From assembly GCA_900315765.1 (NCBI GenBank), contig ONAK01000047.1:1-32653 (forward strand): a stretch of DNA of 32,653 nt, read 5' to 3'. Origin of the DNA: an uncultured Prevotella sp. (GTDB lineage Bacteria; Bacteroidota; Bacteroidia; Bacteroidales; Bacteroidaceae). A program made the position numbers and the translations under genes. The notes beneath the pieces are model-generated. The model saw only the letters and a list, made by a program, of their open reading frames with translations, had not been told where the DNA came from and did not search any database. How positions within the stretch are numbered: position 1 is the stretch's first letter; each line of letters starts with the position of its first letter. This document shows, piece after piece, positions 20,869 through 28,120 of this stretch.

Positions 20869-21512
20869 ATGCTTAATTCTTTTAAAAATGTTCTGAGTTT
20901 GTTGATATCTTTCATGCCTGGAGCCGACTCGAAACGGGAGTTGAGATCGATGCCGATGCAGAGGGGAGAGGTGAGAGGGTGAGAAGGTGAGGAGGTGAGG
21001 GATTTTGCGTCGTCGGGGGCGATGCCGCCGCTCAACAGATATGGGGTGTTGCCCCGATATTCGCTCAGCACACTCCAATCGAATTTCTCGCCGTTGCCGC
21101 CTACACTCTTACCTTTGGTGTCGAAGAGGAAATAGTCAACGTAGCCTTCATAGCGCTTGGTGACTTCTAAATCGGCAGCCGTGGCAATGTTGAAGGCCTT
21201 GATGAACTTAATAGAGGTGAGGGATTTGAGGTGGGAGGTGAGTTGGGTGATGTAGCTGGGGGACTCCTGACCGTGAAGTTGGATGATGTCGAGCTGGTAT
21301 TGCTCGGCGATGGTCATGACGTCGCCGATGCTGGCATCAACGAACACACCTACGCGCTTGCACTTGGTGGGGAGGTAGCTGGGCATCTCCGACACATAGC
21401 GACTGCTCTTGGGCCAGAAGATAAAGCCCATCCAGTCGACACCTAATGCCTCTACCTCGCGGATGTTATCGGCCTCGCGCATGCCACAGACCTTAACGAG
21501 CATCTTTTCCAT
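20865..21512 (-). CDS. trpF: phosphoribosylanthranilate isomerase
   Basis: A 215-aa TIM-barrel enzyme converting phosphoribosylanthranilate to CdRP. The catalytic Cys is in MLVKVCGMRE, followed by DWMGFIFWPKSSRYV, VGVFVDAS, IIQLHGQES and YFLFDTKGKSVGGNGEKFDW (catalytic Asp), then LLSGGIAPDD and GIDLNSRFE. Two stretches look like in-frame micro-repeats: TSHLKSLTS (about 90-98) and LTSSPSHPLTSPL (about 171-183). The second lies between the SGGI loop and the final phosphate-binding strand. MEKMLV could also start at the second Met. The stop overlaps trpA. Confidence 0.95.
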   Translation of the reverse strand: MEKMLVKVCGMREADNIREVEALGVDWMGFIFWPKSSRYVSEMPSYLPTKCKRVGVFVDASIGDVMTIAEQYQLDIIQLHGQESPSYITQLTSHLKSLTSIKFIKAFNIATAADLEVTKRYEGYVDYFLFDTKGKSVGGNGEKFDWSVLSEYRGNTPYLLSGGIAPDDAKSLTSSPSHPLTSPLCIGIDLNSRFESAPGMKDINKLRTFLKELSI

Positions 21513-21545
21513 TTTTACATTTTCTATTTTTTACATTTTTACATT
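21513..21545. repeat. TTTTTACAT repeat in trpC-trpF gap
   Basis: Units of TTTTTACATTTTCTA, also seen at 23484-23512 and before the HU gene, fill the short gap and run into the 3' end of trpC. Confidence 0.6.
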
Positions 21546-22325
21546 GGCGATAAAATCGCCCAACGCTTGCCCTGGATCTGGCGTCTTCATAAAGGTCTCG
21601 CCGATGAGGAAACCACGGAAACCAGCGGCACGAAGGGCGCGCACGGTGTCGGGGTTGGAGATACCGCTCTCGCTTACCTTCACAGCCTCTTTCGGAAGCA
21701 GTTCGGCCAGGCGAAAGGAGTTCTCAACATCGGTGACAAAAGAGCCTAAGTTGCGGTTGTTGATACCGCACATGTCTGGCTCTAATTCAGCGTATTCCAA
21801 CTCGTGTTCGGCGTGCATCTCTAAGAGCACTTCCATACCCAACTCGTGAGCCGTGTGTAGCAGCTGACGGCACTCGGCGAGGGTGAGGTCGGCGGCAATG
21901 AGCAATACGGCCGAAGCACCGCAAAGGCGCGCCTGGAAGAGCTGGTACTCGTCGATGACGAAGTTCTTATAGAGTACAGGTATTTTTACACCTGTGCGGC
22001 GGGCGATGCTGATAAACTCGTCGCATCCGCCAAAGTATTTCTCGTCGGCCAGGATGCTGAGTGCCGAGGCACCGTTCTGTTGGTAACTCAGGGGGATGAT
22101 GTCGGCCTGTCCTTCCTCCTTGATCCAACCCTTTGAGGGTGATTTGCGCTTAAACTCGGCGATGATGCCTGAGTCGGAGGCGGTGAGTGCCTGCGACATC
22201 GAGGCTACACCGAAGTCGAGAATGGCTTCTACGCGGCGGTGTATCTCGGTCTCGCTCAGCTCCTGTTTAAAGCGCTCTACCTCCAAGCGCTTATTCGCTA
22301 CGATTTCCTGTAATATATCTGCCAT
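21531..22325 (-). CDS. trpC: indole-3-glycerol-phosphate synthase
   Basis: 264 aa from the ATG at 22325 (MADILQEIVANKRLEVERFK). This TIM-barrel enzyme closes CdRP to indole-3-glycerol phosphate. Conserved pieces are IIAEFKRKSPSKGWI (catalytic Lys), ASALSILADEKYFGG, VLYKNFVIDEYQLFQAR, AVLLIAADL, LEMHAEHELEYAELEPDMCG, INNRNLGSF, VSESGIS and GFLIGETFMK. The open frame extends 122 codons further upstream, but that part is out-of-frame trpD plus a repeat-rich spacer. It is monofunctional, not fused to TrpF. A 139-nt spacer with several hairpins separates it from trpD. Confidence 0.96.
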   Translation of the reverse strand: MADILQEIVANKRLEVERFKQELSETEIHRRVEAILDFGVASMSQALTASDSGIIAEFKRKSPSKGWIKEEGQADIIPLSYQQNGASALSILADEKYFGGCDEFISIARRTGVKIPVLYKNFVIDEYQLFQARLCGASAVLLIAADLTLAECRQLLHTAHELGMEVLLEMHAEHELEYAELEPDMCGINNRNLGSFVTDVENSFRLAELLPKEAVKVSESGISNPDTVRALRAAGFRGFLIGETFMKTPDPGQALGDFIANVKM

Positions 22326-22336
22326 AACAATTTTTT

Positions 22337-22457
22337 GGCACGGATTCTTGGACAAGCCAAGCGGCAAAGCCGAGCGAACGCGGCTCTCTTTTAGAGAAAC
22401 GCTGCCTTTGCGCAGCCAGCCGTGTCTTTTTATAAAAAAGCCGTGTGAATCCGTGCC
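22337..22457. repeat. inverted-repeat spacer between trpD and trpC
   Basis: GGCACGGATTC (22337-22347) and GAATCCGTGCC (22447-22457) are perfect 11-bp inverted ends. Between them are small hairpins: CTTG-GA-CAAG, CGGC-AAA-GCCG, a TCTC/GAGA stem, CTGC/GCAG and CTTTTT-AT-AAAAAAG. AGCCGTGT occurs twice. It looks like a small non-autonomous element or an mRNA processing region inside the operon. Related CACGGATT motifs occur at 8433 and near 25576. Confidence 0.65.
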
Positions 22458-22464
22458 TAATATT

Positions 22465-23475
22465 TTAACTATTGAGTTCGACGAATTTCTTGAAGGTGCG
22501 GAGGGCGGCGCCGGAGTCGATAGACTCGCGGGCGATGGCGATGCACTCTTCGATGCTCTTCTCACCCCTCTCCAGTACCTGAATACCGAAGGCGGCATTG
22601 GCCAGTACGATGTTCTTCTGGGCGGGTAGGGCGCGATTCTCGAGTACAGAGTCGAATATCTGTGCTGCCTCCTCCTCGGTGGCTCCACCAACCAGCTCCT
22701 CGGGCTTGGCTATCTCGAAACCAAGATCCTGTGGCTTGAAGATGCGCTCGTAGTGCTTGGTGGTTACCTTGAAGTCGCCGGTGAGCGAGATCTCGTCGTA
22801 GCCATCGATAGAGTTTACGATACCGTAGTCGATGCCAAGCTTCTGGTAGACCTGATTGTAAAGGCGCATCTGGTCGAGATTAGCCACGCCAAGCAACTGA
22901 CACTTAGGCTGAGACGGGTTGACCAGCGGACCAAGCAGGTTGAAGATGGTGGGGAACTGCAGTGCCTTGCGGATGGGACCTACAAACTTCATGGCCTTGG
23001 CAAAGAGCTGGGCGTGAAGATAAACGATGCCAGCCTCGTTGAGCGAGCGGTTCAGACGGTCGATATCGTCGGTAAACTTAATGCCGTGATGCTGTATCAC
23101 GTTTGATGCACCCGACACGGAGGTGGCTGCGTAGTTGCCGTGCTTGGCCACCTTATAGCCAGCACCTGCGATGACGAAGCACGAGGTGGTAGAGATGTTA
23201 AACGTGTTCTTGCGGTCGCCGCCCGTACCAACCACGTCGATGTAGCGGTCGGCATTGAGGATGGCGGGAACGCCTGTTTCCAAGATACCATCGCGGAAGC
23301 CAAGCAGTTCATCGACGGTTACACCGCGCATCTGCAGAGCTGTGAGCAGGGCTGTAATCTGCTCGTTTGGATACTCACTCTGAGTGATACCAATCAGAAT
23401 ATTCTTCATTTCTTCACGAGTTAGCTCCTCGTGGTTCAGCATCCTGTTCAGGATGTCCTTCATAGTCTGTGCCAT
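22465..23475 (-). CDS. trpD: anthranilate phosphoribosyltransferase
   Basis: A 336-aa cytosolic enzyme transferring phosphoribosyl from PRPP to anthranilate. The PRPP loop DVVGTGGDRKNTFNISTTSC is near residue 80, followed by VAKHGNYAATSVSGASNVIQ and FAKAMKFVGPIRKALQFPTI, then FNLLGPLVNPSQPKCQLLG, all typical of TrpD. The N-terminus has the usual helical domain (ILNRMLNHEELTREEMKNIL). It is not fused to TrpG. It starts 34 nt after trpG, in a gap made of TTTTTACAT repeats. Confidence 0.97.
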   Translation of the reverse strand: MAQTMKDILNRMLNHEELTREEMKNILIGITQSEYPNEQITALLTALQMRGVTVDELLGFRDGILETGVPAILNADRYIDVVGTGGDRKNTFNISTTSCFVIAGAGYKVAKHGNYAATSVSGASNVIQHHGIKFTDDIDRLNRSLNEAGIVYLHAQLFAKAMKFVGPIRKALQFPTIFNLLGPLVNPSQPKCQLLGVANLDQMRLYNQVYQKLGIDYGIVNSIDGYDEISLTGDFKVTTKHYERIFKPQDLGFEIAKPEELVGGATEEEAAQIFDSVLENRALPAQKNIVLANAAFGIQVLERGEKSIEECIAIARESIDSGAALRTFKKFVELNS

Positions 23476-23483
23476 ATATCTAA

Positions 23484-23512
23484 TTTTTACATTTTCTATT
23501 TTTTACATTTTA
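23484..23512. repeat. TTTTTACAT repeat in trpG-trpD gap
   Basis: The same filler as in the trpC-trpF gap: two TTTTTACATTTT units. It ends against the trpG stop codon and replaces a recognisable ribosome-binding site for trpD. Confidence 0.6.
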
Positions 23513-24106
23513 CAAGAACATCCAGTTCTGCAGCATTTTCTTACCATCGGGGGTGAGCACACTCTCGGGGTGGAACTGGATGCCGCGGATGTTCATCGTT
23601 TTGTGGCGCAAGGCCATGATCTGTCCCATCCCCGACGTGCCGTCGCCTACCCGTAGCCCTTCATCGCTCTCTGCGGTAACCTCTAAGCACTCGGGCAATC
23701 CCTGGCGCGATACTACCCACGAGTGGTAGCGGCCGATGGTGATGTCGCGCTCGATGCCACTGAAGATGGGGTCATCGCTGATGATGTGACAGGGTGTGGC
23801 CACACCGTGGAACACGCTGCTGAGGTTTTCGAGCCTTCCGCCGAAGGCCTCGCCGATGGCCTGATGACCAAGGCAAACACCAAGGATGGGCTTTTTGCCG
23901 GCATAGGTGCGGATGACGTCGAGCAGCAATCCTGCCTCGCTGGGAATACCAGGACCGGGCGAGAGGATAATCTTGTTGAAATGCTCAAGTTCTTCAAGCT
24001 GGAACTGGTCGTTGCGCAGAACGGTTACCTCTGCACCAAGCTCCTTTACCAAATGACTCAGGTTATATGTAAACGAGTCGTAGTTATCTATAATAACGAT
24101 CTTCAT
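23510..24106 (-). CDS. trpG: anthranilate synthase component II (glutaminase)
   Basis: A 198-aa class I glutamine amidotransferase that supplies ammonia to TrpE. The start MKIVIIDNYDSFTYNLSHLV is characteristic. The nucleophile is Cys78 in ILGVCLGHQAIGE, the oxyanion region is LSPGPGIPSEAG, and the His/Glu of the triad are in IQFHPESVLT (about 179 and 181). The closely related PabA is possible by sequence alone, but its place between trpE and trpD decides for TrpG; it might serve both pathways. Confidence 0.95.
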   Translation of the reverse strand: MKIVIIDNYDSFTYNLSHLVKELGAEVTVLRNDQFQLEELEHFNKIILSPGPGIPSEAGLLLDVIRTYAGKKPILGVCLGHQAIGEAFGGRLENLSSVFHGVATPCHIISDDPIFSGIERDITIGRYHSWVVSRQGLPECLEVTAESDEGLRVGDGTSGMGQIMALRHKTMNIRGIQFHPESVLTPDGKKMLQNWMFL

Positions 24107-24134
24107 AGGAAATCTGTTCTTTTGTTCTTTTTAT

Positions 24135-25571
24135 CTAAAGTTTTTCTGCCTGGAGTATGGCTTTGCGCAGGGCACCGAGCTTGTTGTTTACCTCCTGTAG
24201 TTCGTATTCCTCATCGCTCTTGGCCACGATGCCGCCGCCAGCCTGGAACCACAACTCGCCATTGCGACTGACGAAGGTGCGGATGGTGATGGCCTGATTG
24301 AGTGAACCATCGAGTCCGATATAGCCGATACAACCACCGTAGGCACCGCGGTTGTGAGGTTCGTACTCAGAGATGAGTTGCATGGCGCGAACCTTTGGAG
24401 CACCTGAGAGGGTGCCGGCAGGGAAGGTGTCGATAAACGCCTTGATTGGATCGGCGCCATTGTCGAGTTCGCCACTCACGCGCGATACCAGATGGATGAC
24501 GTGAGAGTAGTACTGCAGATCTTTATAGAAATCTACTTTCACACCGTGACAGTTGCGTGAGAGGTCGTTGCGGGCAAGGTCGACCAGCATTACATGCTCG
24601 GCATTCTCTTTAGGATCGTTGCGCAGATACTCGGCACCCTTGCGGTCGGCCTCGGCATCGCCGGTACGCTTTGTGGTACCTGCAATCGGGTCGATGTAAG
24701 CGCGGAACGTGGGTGTTGGGTGTTGGGTGTTGGGTGTTGGCTCAATTCTGCAACTTGAACCGAAGATGCGGAAGCCGCCGAAGTCGAAGTAGAACAGATA
24801 GGGCGAGGGGTTGATGCTGCGGAGTGCGCGATAGAGTTTGAAATCGTCGCCCTCGTAGCGCTGGATGAATCGGCGTGAAAGTACAATCTGGAACACATCG
24901 CCACGCAAGCAGTGCTTGATGCCGCGACGAATGTTGGCCTTGTGCTCTTCGTCGGTAAGTGTAGAGCGCACATCGCCCACAGGGTGGAAGTCGTAGGCCT
25001 TGACATTGGCCTTGTTCATCGCCAGCATGATCTTATCAATGGCAGCGTTAACTCCTTCCTCTTTCTGCTTTCCACTTTCCTCTAAACTTACAATCTTCAG
25101 TGTATTGTTGAAGTGGTCGAACACAATCACTACCTTATATAATATATAAAGCAGGTCGGGTGCATCGTTCTTGGCTTGGGTCTCGTCTTTCACGGGGATA
25201 TCCTCGAAATAGCGCACAGCGTTGAAGCTGGTATAGCCGAAGAGTCCGCAAATCTTAGCATCGTCGCCAGAAACCTGGATATGGTCGATGAGCTGATGAA
25301 TAGCCTTGTCAGAGCGGTACGACTTGTTTACCTCATGCTGGAAGGTGCTGCCATCGGGATAGGTGATGGTAGCCATGCCGTGACCGATAGCCACACTGGC
25401 CATAGGATTGATGCCGATGAACGAGCGCGAGTTGTTAGAGTCGTGATAATCAGAACTCTCCATCAGGGCGCTCTGTGGATAAAGATCGCGCAGCCGCATA
25501 TATACTCCCACGGGCGTATACAGATCGGCCAGAATGGTCTTCGATGTTGTTGTATAATTGAATGTATTCAT
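24135..25571 (-). CDS. trpE: anthranilate synthase component I
   Basis: A 478-aa chorismate-using enzyme that forms anthranilate with TrpG. The C-terminal core shows GDVFQIVLSRRFIQRYEGDD, DPIAGTTKRTGDAEADRKGA, HVMLVDLARNDLSRNCHGVK, then DTFPAGTLSGAPKVRAMQLI, RGAYGGCIGYIG and LWFQAGGGIVAKSDEEYE. The N-terminus has the LMESSD region (LLESx-type) that forms the tryptophan feedback site in this family. A micro-repeat encodes PTPNTQHPTPTF (about 278-289), in a loop just before the AYIDPIAGT motif. It follows trpB by 17 nt. Confidence 0.96.
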   Translation of the reverse strand: MNTFNYTTTSKTILADLYTPVGVYMRLRDLYPQSALMESSDYHDSNNSRSFIGINPMASVAIGHGMATITYPDGSTFQHEVNKSYRSDKAIHQLIDHIQVSGDDAKICGLFGYTSFNAVRYFEDIPVKDETQAKNDAPDLLYILYKVVIVFDHFNNTLKIVSLEESGKQKEEGVNAAIDKIMLAMNKANVKAYDFHPVGDVRSTLTDEEHKANIRRGIKHCLRGDVFQIVLSRRFIQRYEGDDFKLYRALRSINPSPYLFYFDFGGFRIFGSSCRIEPTPNTQHPTPTFRAYIDPIAGTTKRTGDAEADRKGAEYLRNDPKENAEHVMLVDLARNDLSRNCHGVKVDFYKDLQYYSHVIHLVSRVSGELDNGADPIKAFIDTFPAGTLSGAPKVRAMQLISEYEPHNRGAYGGCIGYIGLDGSLNQAITIRTFVSRNGELWFQAGGGIVAKSDEEYELQEVNNKLGALRKAILQAEKL

Positions 25572-25588
25572 AATAAATCCGTGTCTAA

Positions 25589-26794
25589 TTAAAAATTCCC
25601 GTACTCTTTTGCCATCGCTTTATTTTTGAGATATGTCTCTACGTCCTTGTCGCCACGACCGCTAACGGTGAGTACCACCACATCGTCGGGCTTAAAGGTG
25701 AGTTTGCTGAGGGCTGCGATGGCGTGAGCCGATTCGATGGCGGGGATGATGCCCTCCATGCGGGTGAGCTCGTAACCAGCGTAGATAGCCTCGTCGTCGT
25801 TGATGGAAAGCACCTTGGTGCGGCCTTTCTTGGCCATGTTACAGTGCATAGGACCAACGCCTGGATAGTCGAGTCCGGCAGAGATGGTGAAAGCCTCCTG
25901 AATCTGTCCGTCTTCATCCTGCATCACCAGCATCTTGGCTCCGTGCAGGATACCTGTGGTGCCCTTATGGATGGTGGCTGCGGTGTAGTCGGTCTGCCAT
26001 CCGTGTCCACCAGCCTCTGAGAGAACGATGTTGACGCGCTCGTCGTTCACGTAGTGATAGATGGTTCCGGCTGCATTAGAGCCACCGCCGATGCAGGCGA
26101 TGAGGTAGTCGGGATAGTCGCGCCCGATCTTCTCCTCGAGTTGCCATTTTATCTCTTCGCTGATGACGCTCTGCATGCGAGCCACAAGGTCGGGGTAGGG
26201 GTGTGGTCCCATGGTTGAACCTACGATATAGAAGGTGTCGGCAGGGTGACAGCACCAGTCGCGGATGGCCTCGGAACAAGCATCGCTAAGTGTCATGTTA
26301 CCCGTACGAACGGGATGAACCTCGGCACCCAGCATCTTCATGCGCTCCACATTGGTGTGTTGGCGCTCAACATCGGTTGCCCCCATAAACACCTCGCACT
26401 TCATGTTCATCAGTGCGCACACGGTGGCTGTGGCCACACCATGCTGTCCGGCTCCCGTCTCGGCGATGATACGTGTCTTACCCATGCGCTTGGCAAGCAG
26501 AATCTGACCGATGGTGTTGTTGATTTTGTGGGCACCGGTGTGGTTCAGGTCTTCGCGCTTCAGGTAGAGCTTGCAACCATACTTCTCACTCATTCTCTCG
26601 GCAAAGTAGAGAGGTGATGGGCGACCTACATAGTCCTTGAGTAGGGCATGATACTCCTGCTTGAACTCTGCACTCTCGATGATGGGAAGATAAGCATCCT
26701 GCAGGTCGTGAACACACTTGTAGAGTATCTCGGGTACGTAAGCACCACCAAACTCTCCGTAAAAACCTCTCTCGTCAGCAAAATAATTTTCCAT
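25589..26794 (-). CDS. trpB: tryptophan synthase beta subunit
   Basis: 401 aa from the ATG at 26794 (MENYFADERGFYGEFGGAYV). The frame opens nine codons earlier at 26821, but that part is A-rich spacer, resembling the untranslated gap before trpD, and TrpB proteins of this class begin just before the GEFGG motif. It condenses indole with serine. The PLP Lys is in NHTGAHKINNT (Lys90); GAGQHGVATATVCA, CIGGGSNAAGTIYH and LTVSGRGDKD bind PLP and substrate. It is the first structural gene of the operon, 44 nt after the attenuator, so attenuation controls the entire pathway. Confidence 0.96.
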   Translation of the reverse strand: MENYFADERGFYGEFGGAYVPEILYKCVHDLQDAYLPIIESAEFKQEYHALLKDYVGRPSPLYFAERMSEKYGCKLYLKREDLNHTGAHKINNTIGQILLAKRMGKTRIIAETGAGQHGVATATVCALMNMKCEVFMGATDVERQHTNVERMKMLGAEVHPVRTGNMTLSDACSEAIRDWCCHPADTFYIVGSTMGPHPYPDLVARMQSVISEEIKWQLEEKIGRDYPDYLIACIGGGSNAAGTIYHYVNDERVNIVLSEAGGHGWQTDYTAATIHKGTTGILHGAKMLVMQDEDGQIQEAFTISAGLDYPGVGPMHCNMAKKGRTKVLSINDDEAIYAGYELTRMEGIIPAIESAHAIAALSKLTFKPDDVVVLTVSGRGDKDVETYLKNKAMAKEYGNF

Positions 26795-26837
26795 ATATCT
26801 TTTAATTTTTTCTATTTCCAATTGTTTAATGTTTAAT

Positions 26838-26867
26838 AAAAAAGACTCGCCGCTGTCGCGACGAGCC
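26838..26867 (-). terminator. trp attenuator (intrinsic terminator in leader)
   Basis: On the minus strand GGCTCGTCGC (26867-26858) pairs with GCGGCGAGTC (26853-26844) over 10 bp (two G-U pairs) around a GACA loop, followed by six T residues (26843-26838). It lies between the leader peptide and trpB. Confidence 0.88.
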
Positions 26868-26912
26868 TTTCTGTATATTTACGTATGTATACACGGCTAT
26901 GAGCCTCGCGAC
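26855..26912 (-). promoter_or_regulatory. candidate trp antiterminator pairing
   Basis: GTCGCGA (26912-26906), just after the leader peptide stop, is perfectly complementary to TCGCGAC (26861-26855), which overlaps the 5' arm and loop of the terminator. Forming this stem would prevent the terminator. The upstream region overlapping the end of the leader peptide (a TCTCGAGA segment) can pair with the same GCGAGG segment, giving the usual mutually exclusive 1:2 and 2:3 structures. Fold energies were not computed. Confidence 0.65.
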
Positions 26913-26916
26913 TTAT

Positions 26917-26964
26917 TCAATCTCGAGAGCGCCACCACCAAAAGTTGTTCTGTATACGTATCAT
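26917..26964 (-). CDS. trpL: trp leader peptide (15 aa, WWW)
   Basis: The ORF MIRIQNNFWWWRSRD starts about 35 nt after the predicted transcription start and ends 50 nt before the terminator stem. Three consecutive TGG codons at 9-11 would stall a ribosome when charged tRNA-Trp is scarce, just upstream of the antiterminator segment. Its arrangement with promoter, antiterminator, terminator and trpB matches classical ribosome-mediated attenuation. The order is clear from sequence; function is inferred. Confidence 0.85.
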   Translation of the reverse strand: MIRIQNNFWWWRSRD

Positions 26965-27003
26965 ACTGTTCTGTTTCTATCGTTGATTATAACATTTCGG
27001 CTG

Positions 27004-27035
27004 CAAAAGTAAGTATTTCATTTCAAACCGCCAAA
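27004..27035 (-). promoter_or_regulatory. trp operon promoter
   Basis: TTTG (27035-27032), a 20-nt spacer and TACTTTTG (27011-27004) match the Bacteroidetes consensus. The predicted start near 26998 gives a leader of about 200 nt before trpB. Confidence 0.8.
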
Positions 27036-27079
27036 CTTTTTGCGTATTTTTTTAATAAAACGTAAGCAAATGTTGCTTT

Positions 27080-28120
27080 TTACTTACTTTTACATTCCTT
27101 TAGAAGGTTGTTGAGGGCTTGTGTGTCGGCTGGAGACAGCCTAACGATAGGGGCTATGGTTATCTTGGCCGACGGGCCAATGTTCTTCTCTAACTCTTTC
27201 AGTTCTGCGAATTGCGACAAGGTAAGTTCTTTCTTGTCGGCTTCCATAGGTTCGTCCATGCCTACCTCGTGCAGCATGAAGCGTGTCTTGGCTGCAACAG
27301 ATAGCTCGATTTGCAGACGGACATAGCAGATGATGTCGAAATAGACACTGGGAGCGAACGACTCTTTAATCGATTCAAGGAAAATACCTGTAGGCGTGTT
27401 CAGCAGTTTTCCACCACCGATAGACCGCAGCAGGTTGATCTGCATATCCAAGCCTCGGTCTAACCATCGGTGGGTGACGTCGATATCGTAGAAATAGACG
27501 CTTGCTATCATACCGACCGTGACTGCCAAGACCCAGACAAACTGCATGATGGGGGGGAAGTGGAACATGTTGTGGAAAACATGCATAAACAGAGCTGCCA
27601 CAAATAATCCGGTTGTCTTTATGATATCGTTCCAGCTGATGGGCATTTGTGAGTGCCTGCGTTCTTTCTGGCGTACAACCATCACCATTCCTGCTGCTAT
27701 AATGGCGCTGCAACCCATGTGGATAAGGGCTACCTCTAAGCCACGGAACAATCCGGTGCTCAAATCCACACCATCGCCCATTACCAGATAGAAGATGTTC
27801 TCAAGGAATGAGAATCCGCCGCCTACCGCTGCACCGCAGATAACACTATCGATGAAGAACGCGATGCGCTTTCTGAAGGCTAACACCATCAACGGGATGG
27901 ACTTGACCAATTCCTCGATGACAGGATGTATGATGTCTGAATAGTTGTCGGAAAGGATTCTGGCTGTGAACTGGAATAGACCAAAACAAACCAATGCGGC
28001 AAGCATACCCGCAAGTACCAGCAGGACTAACCGCTTGATGCTGATGAGTGCGAAATGGTCGATTTTGTATATGAAGATGATATATACAACTATTGGTAAA
28101 AGAGATGCAGCAAATAGCAT
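27080..28120 (-). CDS. PrsW-family intramembrane protease
   Basis: A 346-aa protein with about eight hydrophobic helices in the first 215 residues and a ~130-aa cytoplasmic-looking tail. PrsW/CPBP-type motifs are HPVIEELVKS (Glu69, Glu70, Lys73), GGFSFLENIFY (Glu107), RGLEVALIHMGCS (His134) and LFMHVFHNMFH (His180/183), placed in successive helices as expected for the catalytic centre. In Bacillus PrsW cleaves an anti-sigma factor; here the substrate is unknown. Its ATG shares one base with the stop of the preceding gene (TAATG), so the two are coupled. The neighbouring membrane-anchored and outer-membrane proteins are candidate substrates or partners (inference). Confidence 0.8.
   Translation of the reverse strand: MLFAASLLPIVVYIIFIYKIDHFALISIKRLVLLVLAGMLAALVCFGLFQFTARILSDNYSDIIHPVIEELVKSIPLMVLAFRKRIAFFIDSVICGAAVGGGFSFLENIFYLVMGDGVDLSTGLFRGLEVALIHMGCSAIIAAGMVMVVRQKERRHSQMPISWNDIIKTTGLFVAALFMHVFHNMFHFPPIMQFVWVLAVTVGMIASVYFYDIDVTHRWLDRGLDMQINLLRSIGGGKLLNTPTGIFLESIKESFAPSVYFDIICYVRLQIELSVAAKTRFMLHEVGMDEPMEADKKELTLSQFAELKELEKNIGPSAKITIAPIVRLSPADTQALNNLLKECKSK

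Noticed and set aside
20869-21078. 70-residue N-terminal extension of TrpA
   Set aside because: This is the shifted reading of the trpF 3' end; the ATG at 20868 overlaps the trpF stop and gives the family length.
22326-22691. 122-residue N-terminal extension of TrpC
   Set aside because: It reads through the hairpin-rich spacer and out-of-frame trpD; the ATG at 22325 begins the recognisable IGPS N-terminus.
26838-27000. T-box riboswitch before the trp operon
   Set aside because: No T-box consensus or long specifier stem is present; the Trp-codon leader peptide with alternative stems explains the region better.
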